Of a stretch of DNA of 64,000 nt, positions 24,119 through 33,323 are shown in pieces. The notes under the pieces are model-generated. The model searched no databases. It worked only from the letters and a program-made list of their open reading frames with translations, and was not told the DNA's origin. Numbering within the stretch: the stretch's first letter is position 1; every line of letters starts with the position of its first letter. The translations under genes and the position numbers were made by a program. Source of the stretch: a beta proteobacterium AAP99 (GTDB lineage: Bacteria > Pseudomonadota > Gammaproteobacteria > Burkholderiales > Burkholderiaceae_C); assembly GCA_001295775.1 (NCBI GenBank), contig LJIA01000001.1, positions 459,715 to 523,714 of the forward strand. The letters run 5' to 3'.

Positions 24119-25834
24119 TCAAGCGAGAGTGACTTCGGCGCGAACCGTGCCCGCGCGGTCCGCCCTTGCCAGCAGTTTCACGGTCTGGCCCGCCGTGCCG
24201 CGCACGATCCATTCGGCACTGACCCGATCGCCCGTTACTTCGCGGTTGGGCAGGAAGGCGTGCTGCGTCATTTTCTGGGCGTAGCCCTCCAGATGCGCGG
24301 CGATCTCGCGCGCCTTGCCCTGCACCAGCGTCGCCCCGGCCGGCGTGTCGATCTCGAACACGCAGCCGCGCACCACCTTGCGCGCGAGGGCGCGCTTGGA
24401 GATGTAGCTCGGCAGATAGCCCGCGTTGTTCACGGCAAAGCGCACGCGCCAGGTGTCCGGCCCCAGTCGCTCGGCCTCGGCCTTGAACACTTCCAGCCTG
24501 GGCAGGGCCAGACCGATGTAAGTCAGCCAGGCGGGGAAGCGGGCGGCTTCGCGCTCGCGCAGGTGCGGCGGCGGATTGCGCCAGAAGTTCATCTTGTCCC
24601 AGCCGCCGATTTCCACCTTGCCGAGTTGCGGGTGGTCGAACTCATACCAATCCACGAACGCCTTGCCGCCGCAATCGCGATCACTCCACTGCAGCAGCTT
24701 GATGTCGTCTTCCACCGGGTGGTCGCGGAACCAGTCGATCCACTTGTAGCCCTCGATGCCGGCTTCCTTGTTGGGTGACCAGATCTCCACCACCCAGAAC
24801 AGGCTGCCCAGATGCTCGTAGATCCAGTCCTGCGTGCCGGTGATGACTTCCTTGGGGTGGTAGCGGAATTCCTCGTAGATCGAGATGGCCGGGTAGCCCG
24901 TGGTCTGGGCGCCGACCTCGCTGAACTTCTGGAAGGTCCAGAGATCCTCGGGGATCATGTCCTTGTCGGACTCCGTGCCCATCGGGCGCAGGATCACGCC
25001 GCTGTGGGTATGGAAACTCATGCCGGCGCCGATGTTCGGGTGATCGACGATGAACTGCACCATCGAGCGCACCTCCGGCTCGCTGGCGGGGTAGGGGCCG
25101 GCACCCCACTGCTCGAACTCCTGACGCCAGAAGGCCGGGAAGTTGCGGTTCAGGTCCAGACCTTCCTTGTCCTTGTTGACGCTGAAGTTGATGCCGTCAA
25201 AGCCCGCGATCGTGCCTTCGGGCACCAGGCGGTAATAGGGACCACCCAGCGGAGGGGGCAGGTCGTCGGGCTGGCGGGGCACCAGCAGGCGCGGGTGATC
25301 CGGATGCTTCTTGTAGGTGCCGTTGGGGTCTTCGATCCGCATCGAGAGCATGCGGCCGTCGCCGTCCACGTCTTCGATGGTCAAGCCTTCAACCGTCGGC
25401 TCGTCGAAGGGGTAGGGGCGGGTGCTGGAGCGGATATGCCGCGGCTTGTCGGCCAGGGCCAGCTCAGCGCCGTCCGGGTTCAGGCGCGGCACGATGTAGA
25501 ACGTGCGGGTGTCCAGCAGGTGCGTGATCTTTGGGTCACTGCCGTAGTGCGTCGCCAGATGGTTGATGTAGTACAGGCAGGCGTTGGCTGCAGACAGTTC
25601 GGCGGCGTGGATGTTGCCGTCGATCCAGAAGGCCGGCTTGTCGATGTGCGCGCCCGTGGCGGTGTTGGTGACCGTCACGCACCAGATGTCGCGCCCCTCA
25701 TGACTCTTGCCGATGGAGGCAAGCGAGAAGATCTCCGGCCGGGCGGCGCAGTAGCCGCGCAGCAGTTCGGTCAGTAGTTCGTAGCGGGGGAAGACGGAGA
25801 AATCGGGGCGCGGAAGCTGTGCGTTGGCGGGCAT
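24119..25834 (-). CDS. M14-family zinc carboxypeptidase
   Basis: A 571-residue metallopeptidase. The zinc motif is GNIHAAEL (His76, Glu79), with the third ligand His in GMSFHTHSG (about residue 275). The substrate-binding NRNFPAFW is present and the catalytic Glu is expected in FWVVEIWSP (about 350). The C-terminal beta-rich 150 residues may be a transthyretin-like accessory domain. No signal peptide is evident, so it is probably cytoplasmic. Substrate unknown. Confidence 0.9.
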   Translation of the reverse strand: MPANAQLPRPDFSVFPRYELLTELLRGYCAARPEIFSLASIGKSHEGRDIWCVTVTNTATGAHIDKPAFWIDGNIHAAELSAANACLYYINHLATHYGSDPKITHLLDTRTFYIVPRLNPDGAELALADKPRHIRSSTRPYPFDEPTVEGLTIEDVDGDGRMLSMRIEDPNGTYKKHPDHPRLLVPRQPDDLPPPLGGPYYRLVPEGTIAGFDGINFSVNKDKEGLDLNRNFPAFWRQEFEQWGAGPYPASEPEVRSMVQFIVDHPNIGAGMSFHTHSGVILRPMGTESDKDMIPEDLWTFQKFSEVGAQTTGYPAISIYEEFRYHPKEVITGTQDWIYEHLGSLFWVVEIWSPNKEAGIEGYKWIDWFRDHPVEDDIKLLQWSDRDCGGKAFVDWYEFDHPQLGKVEIGGWDKMNFWRNPPPHLREREAARFPAWLTYIGLALPRLEVFKAEAERLGPDTWRVRFAVNNAGYLPSYISKRALARKVVRGCVFEIDTPAGATLVQGKAREIAAHLEGYAQKMTQHAFLPNREVTGDRVSAEWIVRGTAGQTVKLLARADRAGTVRAEVTLA

Positions 25835-25843
25835 GAAGCGTGT

Positions 25844-26671
25844 TTATGGTTCTGAGGATGAAGAAGCCGGTTGCGCCTTGTGGGCGCTGCGGCGGACGGT
25901 GAATTGATGCGTGCTCTGCTCGTGAGGTACGCCGTTGGAGGCGTCGGGCGGATAGCGGCGTTCGGTGACGGTCACGTCCTGGCGGACCACTTCCAGCACG
26001 GTGCTGGCGCGGGTGCCGTAGCTGTCGGTGGCAATGAACACCGCGGACAGGCGGCGCTCCCAGTCCAGGGGCACGCCCGTCTGGGGCAGGGATTCGTCAT
26101 GGGCCATCACCGGGTCGCGCAGGCCGTCGAGCATGGCGTCGTGGCCGGGGCGCATCAGCAGATCCATCGTGAAACGCCCGACCGCGCGCTGCACCTTGGG
26201 CCAGGGGGTGTCCAGCGTGGCGTTGGACAGACCATAGATGCCGGGCGTCAGGCGGCGCGGGCCGAAGTCCTTGGTGTGCAGGAACCAGCACTCCTGAGCA
26301 TCGAAGGCCACGCTGCCGACGATCAGGTTGAAGCCGTTGTAGCGGCTGCGGCGGCTGGCCACGTCGAAGATGTAGCGCGAAGGGCTCAGATCGCCTTCCA
26401 GGAACGCCGCCACCAGCGGGCCGCGCGACGGTGCATCCGGCCGTGCCTCGCTGGGGGCGCGCACGTTGGTGATCAGCGCAAAACGGCCGCGGCGGTTGAT
26501 GCCCATCCAGGTGCTGGGGGTTTCGATGGCCAGATCCCGCCCGGCCAGCACTTCGTCGCCGGGCCAGAACTGCAGTGCTGCGGCGGGCCGGTGATAGAAC
26601 TCGTCACGATTGGCGGCGATCACCAGCGGCCGGTCGGCGTTCCATTGCCAGGCGATCGTTGCGATGCACAT
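25844..26671 (-). CDS. NRDE-family (TANGO2-like) protein
   Basis: A 275-residue protein beginning MCIATIAW with the defining ANRDEFYHRP near residue 19 and WMGINRRGRFALITNVR near residue 55. These are the hallmarks of the NRDE/TANGO2 family, linked to haem or lipid homeostasis in eukaryotes and of uncertain role in bacteria. It lies 16 bases after the ygfZ stop and 9 bases before the M14 peptidase start, in a three-gene minus-strand run. Confidence 0.9.
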   Translation of the reverse strand: MCIATIAWQWNADRPLVIAANRDEFYHRPAAALQFWPGDEVLAGRDLAIETPSTWMGINRRGRFALITNVRAPSEARPDAPSRGPLVAAFLEGDLSPSRYIFDVASRRSRYNGFNLIVGSVAFDAQECWFLHTKDFGPRRLTPGIYGLSNATLDTPWPKVQRAVGRFTMDLLMRPGHDAMLDGLRDPVMAHDESLPQTGVPLDWERRLSAVFIATDSYGTRASTVLEVVRQDVTVTERRYPPDASNGVPHEQSTHQFTVRRSAHKAQPASSSSEP

Positions 26672-26687
26672 GTCGGGCGGGCGTACT

Positions 26688-27620
26688 TCAGGCGGTGATG
26701 TCGATGATCTCGTAGGGCAGGGGCTGCAGGCTCAGGCCGCGGCCGTCAGCGAGCTTGAGGTTACCGGCTTCCTGCGCGGCCAGTGGCGCCTCGAACAGAA
26801 CGAGCCAGCTGCCATCGGCCGTGCTCGCTGCTTCCACCACCGCACCCACCGGCTCGGCGGCCCCCTCGGCGAGCACATCGGCCAGCGGTGCAATCTCGGC
26901 GCCGGCCGCCACGCGCGCCAGTCCCATGCGGCGCTTGAGCTTGCCCAGATACTGGCTGCGCGCCACGACCTCCTGGCCGGGGTAGCAGCCCTTCTTGAAG
27001 TTCACGCCGCCCACCAGCTCGAAATTGATCATCTGCGGCACGAAGGTCTCGCGGGTGCGTTCGTCCACGCCGGCCTGGGCCGCGGCGATGCGCGCGGCAT
27101 GCCACTGCGCCAGTGCCGATGCCGCGCCAAACTGCGCGGCCAGTGCGGCGCGCATTCCTTCGGCTGCGGTCGCCGGCACGGCCAGTGTGATCTGTGTCTG
27201 CTCGCCCACAGTCCGGCTGATCGCCAGCCCGGCGTCGGTGGCGCTGGCGCTACCGGCCGGAGGCACCTTCAGGCCGGCGACCTGTTCCGGCGCGGCGCCG
27301 CTGAACTGCAGGCCGAATAGCGCCCAGGCGGCGGACTCATCGGCCAGCTTCGCCTTGGCGCGCAGCACAAACATGGACAGGCGCTTGGCCAGGAAGGCCG
27401 TGTTGTTGCGAGGGAGCACAAACACGAAGCGGTCGGCCGCAAGTCGCGCGACCTCAAAGGTGGCGAACAGCCGCCCCTTGGGGTTGCAGTAGCCCGCCAG
27501 CCGCAGGCCGCCCGGCGCCATGCCCGCCACGTCCTGCGTGAGCTGGCCTTGCAGGAAGGTGGCTGCGTCGGCGCCTTCGGCGCTGATGAGTCCGGTGTCA
27601 GTCAGTTCGAACCACTTCAT
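26688..27620 (-). CDS. ygfZ: YgfZ folate-binding Fe-S cluster maintenance protein
   Basis: A 310-residue tetrahydrofolate-dependent protein of the GcvT-like fold that supports repair or assembly of some Fe-S enzymes. The diagnostic motif KGCYPGQE is at residues 210-217, with FLQGQLTQD near 22 and GYCNPKGRL near 43. I chose ATG 27620 (MKWFELTDTG); the longer open frame to 27938 crosses the divergent mltG promoter. Confidence 0.94.
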   Translation of the reverse strand: MKWFELTDTGLISAEGADAATFLQGQLTQDVAGMAPGGLRLAGYCNPKGRLFATFEVARLAADRFVFVLPRNNTAFLAKRLSMFVLRAKAKLADESAAWALFGLQFSGAAPEQVAGLKVPPAGSASATDAGLAISRTVGEQTQITLAVPATAAEGMRAALAAQFGAASALAQWHAARIAAAQAGVDERTRETFVPQMINFELVGGVNFKKGCYPGQEVVARSQYLGKLKRRMGLARVAAGAEIAPLADVLAEGAAEPVGAVVEAASTADGSWLVLFEAPLAAQEAGNLKLADGRGLSLQPLPYEIIDITA

Positions 27621-27819
27621 GATGCAGAGGGATGCAGGCGGATGCACTTTGGCGGGCTCGATGCGCCGAGCCCGAAAACGTCGCTGGCTATCATACGTAG
27701 CACTCTGGCAGGGGCGGTGCGGCGCCACGGGCGCTCCACGGAAGGGCCCTGCAGCCACAGGGGCTTTCAGCCTTCGTCGGCATGCCGACGCCCGACCTGC
27801 CACTACACCCCGGACCGAT

Positions 27820-28815
27820 TTGAAACTCCTCAAGACCCTGCTTCTGCTCATTGTTCTGGCCCTGGGCGCCGCTGCGGCCCTCGTGGGCTGGGTGGCGGTG
27901 GCGCCGGTGACGTCCAAGCCGCTGGAAGTGGCCGTCATGCAGGGTTCCGGTCTGCGTGCGATCGCTCGTCAGGCGCGCGAAGCCGGTGTCGACATGAACG
28001 AAGACCTGCTGGTGCAGGGGCTGAAGTGGGCCACCCAATGGACGGATCGGCCGGTGCGCGCCGGTCTATATGACCTGCCAGCGGGCGCATCTGCACTGAC
28101 CGTGCTGCGCAGCTTCACCAGCGGCAAGCCGCGTCTGGTCAGTGCCCGGCTGCCGGAAGGCGCCACCTTCCGCGACCTGCTGGGCTGGCTGGCCAAGTCG
28201 CCCTATCTGGTCAGAGATCTGTCCGCGCTCAAGCCCGCCGAAGCAGCCAGGCTGCTGGGCGCCGCCAGTGCGAGCGAGCTGGAAGGGCTGTATTTCCCGG
28301 ACACCTATCTGCTCAACCCCGGTGCCAAGGAGAGCGACGTGCTGCGTATGGCGCGCCGGGCCATGGACGAGCGCCTGGCTGGCATCTGGGCGCAGCGCGC
28401 GCCGGACGCCGCGCTGAAGTCACCGCGCGAGGCGCTGATCCTCGCCAGCATCATCGAGAAGGAAACCGGGCGCGACGCGGAGCGGCCGCTGGTGTCTGCG
28501 GTGTTCAACAACCGCCTGCGCATCGGCATGCGCCTGCAGACGGACCCGACCGTGATCTACGGCCTGGGCGAACGCTTCGACGGCAACCTGCGCAAGGTGG
28601 ACCTGACCACCGACACGCCCTGGAACAGCTACACCCGCGGCGGCCTGCCGCCCACGCCCATCGCGCTGCCCTCGGCCGCTTCGCTCATGGCGGCGGTGCA
28701 ACCGGCAGCCTCCCAGGCGCTGTACTTTGTGGCACGTGGCGACGGCACGAGCGAGTTTTCGACCAATCTGGCGGACCACAACCGCGCGGTGAATCGCTAT
28801 CAGCGGGGACAATAG
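27820..28815 (+). CDS. mltG: Endolytic murein transglycosylase MltG
   Basis: A 331-residue YceG-like enzyme that cuts nascent glycan strands and sets their length. The start is TTG 27820 (MKLLKTLLLLIVLALGAAAA), chosen because it gives the single N-terminal membrane helix and no ATG is in frame nearby. The family block LYFPDTYLLNP lies near residue 163. The catalytic Glu is in ILASIIEKETG (about 210). FNNRLRIGMRLQTDPTVIYG and YTRGGLPPTPI complete the signature. tmk follows after 130 bases. Confidence 0.93.
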   Translation: MKLLKTLLLLIVLALGAAAALVGWVAVAPVTSKPLEVAVMQGSGLRAIARQAREAGVDMNEDLLVQGLKWATQWTDRPVRAGLYDLPAGASALTVLRSFTSGKPRLVSARLPEGATFRDLLGWLAKSPYLVRDLSALKPAEAARLLGAASASELEGLYFPDTYLLNPGAKESDVLRMARRAMDERLAGIWAQRAPDAALKSPREALILASIIEKETGRDAERPLVSAVFNNRLRIGMRLQTDPTVIYGLGERFDGNLRKVDLTTDTPWNSYTRGGLPPTPIALPSAASLMAAVQPAASQALYFVARGDGTSEFSTNLADHNRAVNRYQRGQ

Positions 28816-28945
28816 CTGTGGCCGAAAACGTCATTTATTCCGAGCGTGACATGTCAGCTTCCGCTGTCCAGCAGGCATTCTTGACGAAGAGTGGGTGGCA
28901 AGAATTTGTGGCCGATTTTGTTTTTTCCAGCCTGAATGGAGAACC

Positions 28946-29578
28946 GTGACCCTGCGCTTCATCAGCTTTGAAGGCATCGACGGCGCGGGCAAGTCCTCGC
29001 AAATTGCTGCTGCGCGCGCCTGGCTGGAAGCGCGCGGCTTCGAGGTGCTGGTCACGCGTGAACCCGGCGGCACGCCCCTGGGTGAACGCCTGCGCGAGCT
29101 GATTCTGCAGCAGTCCATGGCGCCGGACACCGAGGCGCTACTGATCAACGCTGCCCGTGCGGAGCATCTGGCCACCGTGATTCGCCCGGCGCTCGAGCGG
29201 GGCGCCTGGGTGTTGTGCGACCGTTTTGCCGACAGCACCCTGGCCTATCAGGGCTACGCCAAGGGCGGGGATCTGGCGCAACTGCGCCGCCTGCAGCGGG
29301 AGGTCGTCGGCGGCACCATGCCGCGCCGCACCTATCTGTTTGACCTGAGCGTTTCGGATGCCGCGGCGCGCCGCGCGGCCGGCCGCGAGCAGGCGGAGTC
29401 CGACAAATTCGAACGGGCGGGGGCGAGCTTTCAGGAGCGTGTGCGGATGGGCTTCCAGGCCCTGGCCGCAGCTGAACCCGGGCGCTTCCATGTGCTGGAC
29501 GCAGGCTTGCCACCCGCAAGCATTCAGGCGCAGATCGAGGCTGATCTGGCATCGTTTCACGCTCAAGCGATGGTTTAA
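28946..29578 (+). CDS. tmk: Thymidylate kinase
   Basis: A 210-residue dTMP kinase for dTTP synthesis. The P-loop EGIDGAGKSS is at residues 7-16, with TREPGGTPLGE near 34, DRFADSTLAYQGY near 94, and the LID Arg-rich region after it. GTG 28946 with TGGAGA upstream gives the standard length; the frame to 28895 adds non-conserved residues. A TTGACG at 28881 could be part of its own promoter, but no good -10 was found. Confidence 0.96.
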   Translation: MTLRFISFEGIDGAGKSSQIAAARAWLEARGFEVLVTREPGGTPLGERLRELILQQSMAPDTEALLINAARAEHLATVIRPALERGAWVLCDRFADSTLAYQGYAKGGDLAQLRRLQREVVGGTMPRRTYLFDLSVSDAAARRAAGREQAESDKFERAGASFQERVRMGFQALAAAEPGRFHVLDAGLPPASIQAQIEADLASFHAQAMV

Positions 29579-29585
29579 ATAAGCG

Positions 29586-30689
29586 ATGCAAGATACTGAT
29601 TTTAAAAAGCTTCCTTGGCTGCGCCTGGCTCACGACCAGGTGCTTGCTCAAGGCCAGCGTCTGCACCATGCGTTGCTGCTGCAGGGGGGCAAGGGGGTCG
29701 GTTTGCCGGAGCTGGCCCTCGGTCTGGCGCAAAGCCTGCTGTGCGAAAAACCCACGGCTGCGGGGGCGTGCGGGCAGTGCGAGTCCTGCCATCTGTTTGC
29801 CTCAGGCAATCATCCTGACCTGCACATCATCCTGCCGAGCGTCAAGGACAGCGACGACGCCGCAAGCCCGGCCGAAGAGGGTGCCGCGCCCGAAGTCGTC
29901 TGGCCGAGCAGCCACACACCCGAAATCACCGCGCGCGGCGAAATCAAGGTCGAGTCCATCCGCCAGCTGATTTCCGCCAGCACCCTGGGCACGACCCGCG
30001 GCGGTCGGCGCATTGCCCTGCTGTATCCGGCCGAGGCGCTGAACGCCGTCTCCGCCAACGCCCTACTCAAGACCCTCGAAGAGCCCCCGCCAGGCATGAT
30101 GCTTCTGCTGTCGACGAGCGAACCGGGGCGGCTGCTGCCCACCATCCGCTCGCGCTGTCAGGTGGTGAACGTGCCCACGCCGGCGGCAGATGCGCCGGAG
30201 GTGCTGGCCTGGCTGGCCGGGCAGGGCGTGCAGGACGCCGCCGCCTGGCTGGCGCTGGCCCGCGGCGCGCCCTACGCCGCGCTCAATCTGGCGGCGCAAG
30301 CCGAGACCCTGGGCGTCACCGAGCGCCTGGCCGCCTGGTGTGCGCCGGACGACAGCCGTTTCTGGAGCAGCGGCAACCTGAAAAAGGGCGAAATCCGCGC
30401 CTGGCTGGAGTGGTACTACCGCTTCGCCGCGCACTGCGCGCAGCTTGCCGCCGGCGGCACGAAGATCACTGCCTGGATGGGTGTGAGCGCCGCCCAGTGG
30501 CAGGCCGCGGCGCAGCGCCTTTCCCCGGCGGGCTGGCACAAGCTGCTGGCCGCCATCACGCGCTCGCTGCGCGCGGCCGAGCACCCCCTGGCGCCCGCGC
30601 TGGTCACTGACAGCCTGCTCGTGCATTATTCGGACTTGCTCGCCGCGGAGCAGGGCACCCAGCCCGACCGCAGCGCCGGCCGCCGCTGA
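29586..30689 (+). CDS. holB: DNA polymerase III delta' subunit
   Basis: A 367-residue clamp-loader subunit. The zinc ligands are in CEKPTAAGACGQCESC (Cys53, 62, 65, 68). The P-loop is degenerate (GGKGVGL, lacking GKT), as usual for delta', which does not hydrolyse ATP. RRIALLYPAEALNAVSANALLKTLEEPP is the strongly conserved core. It starts 7 bases after tmk. The C-terminal collar is divergent, as in the family. Confidence 0.95.
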   Translation: MQDTDFKKLPWLRLAHDQVLAQGQRLHHALLLQGGKGVGLPELALGLAQSLLCEKPTAAGACGQCESCHLFASGNHPDLHIILPSVKDSDDAASPAEEGAAPEVVWPSSHTPEITARGEIKVESIRQLISASTLGTTRGGRRIALLYPAEALNAVSANALLKTLEEPPPGMMLLLSTSEPGRLLPTIRSRCQVVNVPTPAADAPEVLAWLAGQGVQDAAAWLALARGAPYAALNLAAQAETLGVTERLAAWCAPDDSRFWSSGNLKKGEIRAWLEWYYRFAAHCAQLAAGGTKITAWMGVSAAQWQAAAQRLSPAGWHKLLAAITRSLRAAEHPLAPALVTDSLLVHYSDLLAAEQGTQPDRSAGRR

Positions 30690-30716
30690 TGGCTCCCCTG
30701 AATTGATACACACCGA

Positions 30717-31079
30717 ATGACCCAAGCCGCTCCGACGACTGCCCGCCCCAGCATCATCCAGCTCGCCATCAAGGAAAAGGCCGCGCTCTACGCCGCGTAC
30801 ATGCCCTTCCTGAAGAACGGCGGCATCTTTGTGCCCACGGCCAAGGAGTACAAGCTGGGCGATGCGGTGTACGTGATCCTTGCGCTCATGGACGACCCCA
30901 ACAAGCTGCCGATCGCCGGCAAGGTGGCCTGGATCACGCCGCGCGGCGGCACCGGCAACCGCACCCAGGGCATCGGCGTGCAGTTTCCGTCCGATGAGAC
31001 CGGCGCGAATGCCAAGGCCCGCATCGAGGAGATACTGGGCGCGGCGCTCGGCTCCACGCGGCAGACGCATACGCTCTGA
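30717..31079 (+). CDS. PilZ-domain protein
   Basis: A 120-residue protein homologous to the type IV pilus protein PilZ: YMPFLKNGGIFVPTAKEYKLGD, then PIAGKVAWITPRGGTGNRTQGIGVQF. It lacks the N-terminal RxxxR cyclic-di-GMP motif, as does true PilZ. Its place between holB and a tatD gene is the conserved position in proteobacteria. Role: pilus assembly with the PilB ATPase. Confidence 0.92.
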   Translation: MTQAAPTTARPSIIQLAIKEKAALYAAYMPFLKNGGIFVPTAKEYKLGDAVYVILALMDDPNKLPIAGKVAWITPRGGTGNRTQGIGVQFPSDETGANAKARIEEILGAALGSTRQTHTL

Positions 31080-31208
31080 ACCGGCGCGGGCAGGGGGTGC
31101 ACGCGGGCGTTCTGCTGCGGGGCGAATGAACACTGCCCGGAGAGCCGCACCCGTACTTTCTTGTTTCATTGTCGGCCGGAATTTTTCGTGGTGCTGAGAG
31201 GGTCCTTT

Positions 31209-31233
31209 CCGCGCACCAGACAAGCGGAAAGCC
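31209..31233 (-). repeat. Dispersed intergenic repeat, copy 6 (partial, inverted)
   Basis: On the minus strand it reads GGCTTTCCGCTTGTCTGGTG then CGCGG, identical over 23 bases to copy 4 apart from the last bases. Only the first half of the unit is present. It lies in the gap before the TatD-family gene. Confidence 0.65.
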
Positions 31234-31312
31234 GCTTTCGATCTGTTCAATAACCTTCAATTTCGGTCGTGTGAATGCGCACGGCCTGCTCCATCTGCCC
31301 CGTACTTGCGCC

Positions 31313-32107
31313 GTGTACTTTGATTCCCACTGCCATCTGAACTTTCCGGAACTGCGCGGCCAGCTGCCCGAGATCCGCAGCCGCATGCAGGCCGCCGGCG
31401 TGAGCGAGGCCGTGGTGGTCTGCACGACACTTGAAGAGTTTCCGCAGGTGCGCGAGGTCGCAGGCATGGACGCGCACTGGTGGTGCTCGGCCGGCGTGCA
31501 TCCGGACACCCACGAGAGCAAGAACGAGGGCATGGAAGAGCCCACGGTCGAGCGCCTGCTGGGTCTGGCCGCGGACCCCAAGGTGGTGGCCATCGGCGAG
31601 ACCGGCCTGGACTACTACTGGCACAAGGAAGACCAGCCGGGGGCGCTCGACTGGCAGCGCGAGCGCTTTGCCGTGCACATCCGCGCCGCCCGAGCCTGCG
31701 CCAAGCCGCTCATCATCCACACCCGCAGCGCCTCGGACGACACCCTGCGCATCATGCGCGAGGAGGGCGCCGAAGGGGCAGGGGGGGTGATGCACTGCTT
31801 TACCGAGACCTGGGCCGTGGCGCAGGGCGCGCTGGACATGGGCTTTTTCATCTCGTTTTCCGGCATCGTCAGCTTCAAGAACGCGGCCGAGCTGCGCGAT
31901 GTCGCCGCCCGCGTGCCGCTGGACCGCCTGCTGATCGAAACCGACGCGCCCTACCTGGCGCCCGTGCCGCACCGTGGCAAGACCAACGAGCCGAGCTTCG
32001 TGCCCCACGTGGCGCGGCAGATTGCCGAGCTGCGTGGCATGACGCAGGAGGCGGTGGCCGACCTCACGCGCGAAAACGCGCGGCGGCTGTTCAAGCGAGT
32101 TGCTTGA
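31313..32107 (+). CDS. TatD-family metal-dependent hydrolase
   Basis: A 264-residue TIM-barrel DNase-like enzyme. Metal ligands are visible: DSHCHLNF at the start, GETGLDYYWHKE (Glu), IIHTRSASDD (His), VMHCFTETW (His) and ETDAPYLAP (Asp). The start is GTG 31313 (VYFDSHCHL), matching the family's usual opening; GTG 31271 is the alternative. Family members are 3'-5' exonucleases in repair or peptidoglycan-linked roles. Confidence 0.93.
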   Translation: MYFDSHCHLNFPELRGQLPEIRSRMQAAGVSEAVVVCTTLEEFPQVREVAGMDAHWWCSAGVHPDTHESKNEGMEEPTVERLLGLAADPKVVAIGETGLDYYWHKEDQPGALDWQRERFAVHIRAARACAKPLIIHTRSASDDTLRIMREEGAEGAGGVMHCFTETWAVAQGALDMGFFISFSGIVSFKNAAELRDVAARVPLDRLLIETDAPYLAPVPHRGKTNEPSFVPHVARQIAELRGMTQEAVADLTRENARRLFKRVA

Positions 32108-32176
32108 GTGTCAGGCGAACGCGCGCGCTTTCTGGCTCTTTCGAAGTCTGCTGGGGGGTCAAATTTGTTCAAGCGA

Positions 32177-32458
32177 ATGATCCACGCCTTACACCTAGCT
32201 TTGGCGCTCGGGATGGTCGGGGCATGCTCGCCGAGCTCATCGCCGACTAGCGCCGACGTGGCGCGTCAGGCGGCAGACGCGCGCTACGCTGCTCATGCAC
32301 AGGTCATTGGCGGTCTGAAGATGCCCGCACCCGATCCGACCATCGAGGTACGAGCATCTGACTTTGTGTTTGTGTATCGCATTTCTGAGCACCAGTCGCT
32401 GGTCGTCATCGTCGACAAGTCTGGAGCAGTATCTGATGGCCTCACAGCCGCAAACTGA
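32177..32458 (+). CDS. Small lipoprotein
   Basis: A 93-residue protein with a signal and lipobox VGAC (about residue 17), then a Ser/Pro linker and a short beta-rich domain (FVFVYRISEHQSLVVIVDKSG). Not recognised. ATG 32177 gives the signal peptide directly. It lies between tatD and an ankyrin protein. Confidence 0.65.
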   Translation: MIHALHLALALGMVGACSPSSSPTSADVARQAADARYAAHAQVIGGLKMPAPDPTIEVRASDFVFVYRISEHQSLVVIVDKSGAVSDGLTAAN

Positions 32459-32470
32459 CCGAGCTTGTTC

Positions 32471-33220
32471 ATGTTGAGCGCTTGCATGCTGCGTATTGCA
32501 AATCTCTTTCCTCTCCTCTCTCGGCTGTTCTGCGGCTGCTGCCTTGCGATAGGGCTGCTGGTCCTAGCGAACCCGTCAATCGCGCAGTCCGGCGCGATGA
32601 CGCCCGCCGAAGTCCTGCGGCGCGCCGTGCAGCTGGATGACGCCGCGGGCGTGCGCCGCCTGATCGACGGCGGTACCGACGCCAATGCGCCGATCCACGA
32701 AGGCCTGCCGCCGCTTCATCTCGCGCTCATGGAGGGTTCGCTCAAGGCCGCCGAGGCGCTCGCCAACCATCCCAAGGTTCAGATCAACGCGACCAGCAAT
32801 GTCGGTGACACGCCGCTGATGATCGCCGCGCTCAAGGGGCAGGCTGCCATGGTTGATCTGCTGCTCAAGCGCGGCGCCCGGGCGGCCGGGGCCGCCGACG
32901 GCAAAGGCCTCTGGACACCGCTGCATTACGCCGCCCTGGGTGGGCACGACGCCATCGCCGAACGCCTGCTGGCCGCCGCCGCGCCCGTGAACGCCACGGC
33001 CCCCAACGGCGCCACGCCGATCATGCTGGCGGCCCGCGGCGGGCATGATCGCCTTGTACGGCGGCTGTTGCGCGCCGGGGCCGACATCCGCGCCCGAACG
33101 GACGCCGATCTGGACGTCGTGGCCTTTGCCAGACGCAACAATCACCCTGAGCTGGCGGATGCCATCCCGCGCTGGGCCGATCAAGCGCGAGCAGGCAAAC
33201 TCCCGCTGAATCTGCCTTGA
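32471..33220 (+). CDS. Exported ankyrin-repeat protein
   Basis: A 249-residue protein with an N-terminal signal (about residues 10-35, ending IAQS). Five ankyrin repeats follow, for example LPPLHLALMEGSLKAAEAL, DTPLMIAALKGQAAMVDLLL, WTPLHYAALGGHDAIAERLL and ATPIMLAARGGHDRLVRRLL. It is probably a periplasmic protein-binding module. The position after tatD in this gene order is common in betaproteobacteria. Confidence 0.88.
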   Translation: MLSACMLRIANLFPLLSRLFCGCCLAIGLLVLANPSIAQSGAMTPAEVLRRAVQLDDAAGVRRLIDGGTDANAPIHEGLPPLHLALMEGSLKAAEALANHPKVQINATSNVGDTPLMIAALKGQAAMVDLLLKRGARAAGAADGKGLWTPLHYAALGGHDAIAERLLAAAAPVNATAPNGATPIMLAARGGHDRLVRRLLRAGADIRARTDADLDVVAFARRNNHPELADAIPRWADQARAGKLPLNLP

Positions 33221-33323
33221 TCCTTGCCCGTGTTCCGCGTGCTTGCGCTTGTTCGTCGCTCGGGCCGTGGCTGACGCGCTGCGATGCGGGAAGCCGCTTG
33301 AAGATCCGCTTGAAGGAGTGCCC

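Noticed and set aside
28881..28909. TTGACG with an ATTTGT 17 bases later, as a tmk promoter
   Set aside because: The -10 is poor. Noted in the tmk entry only.
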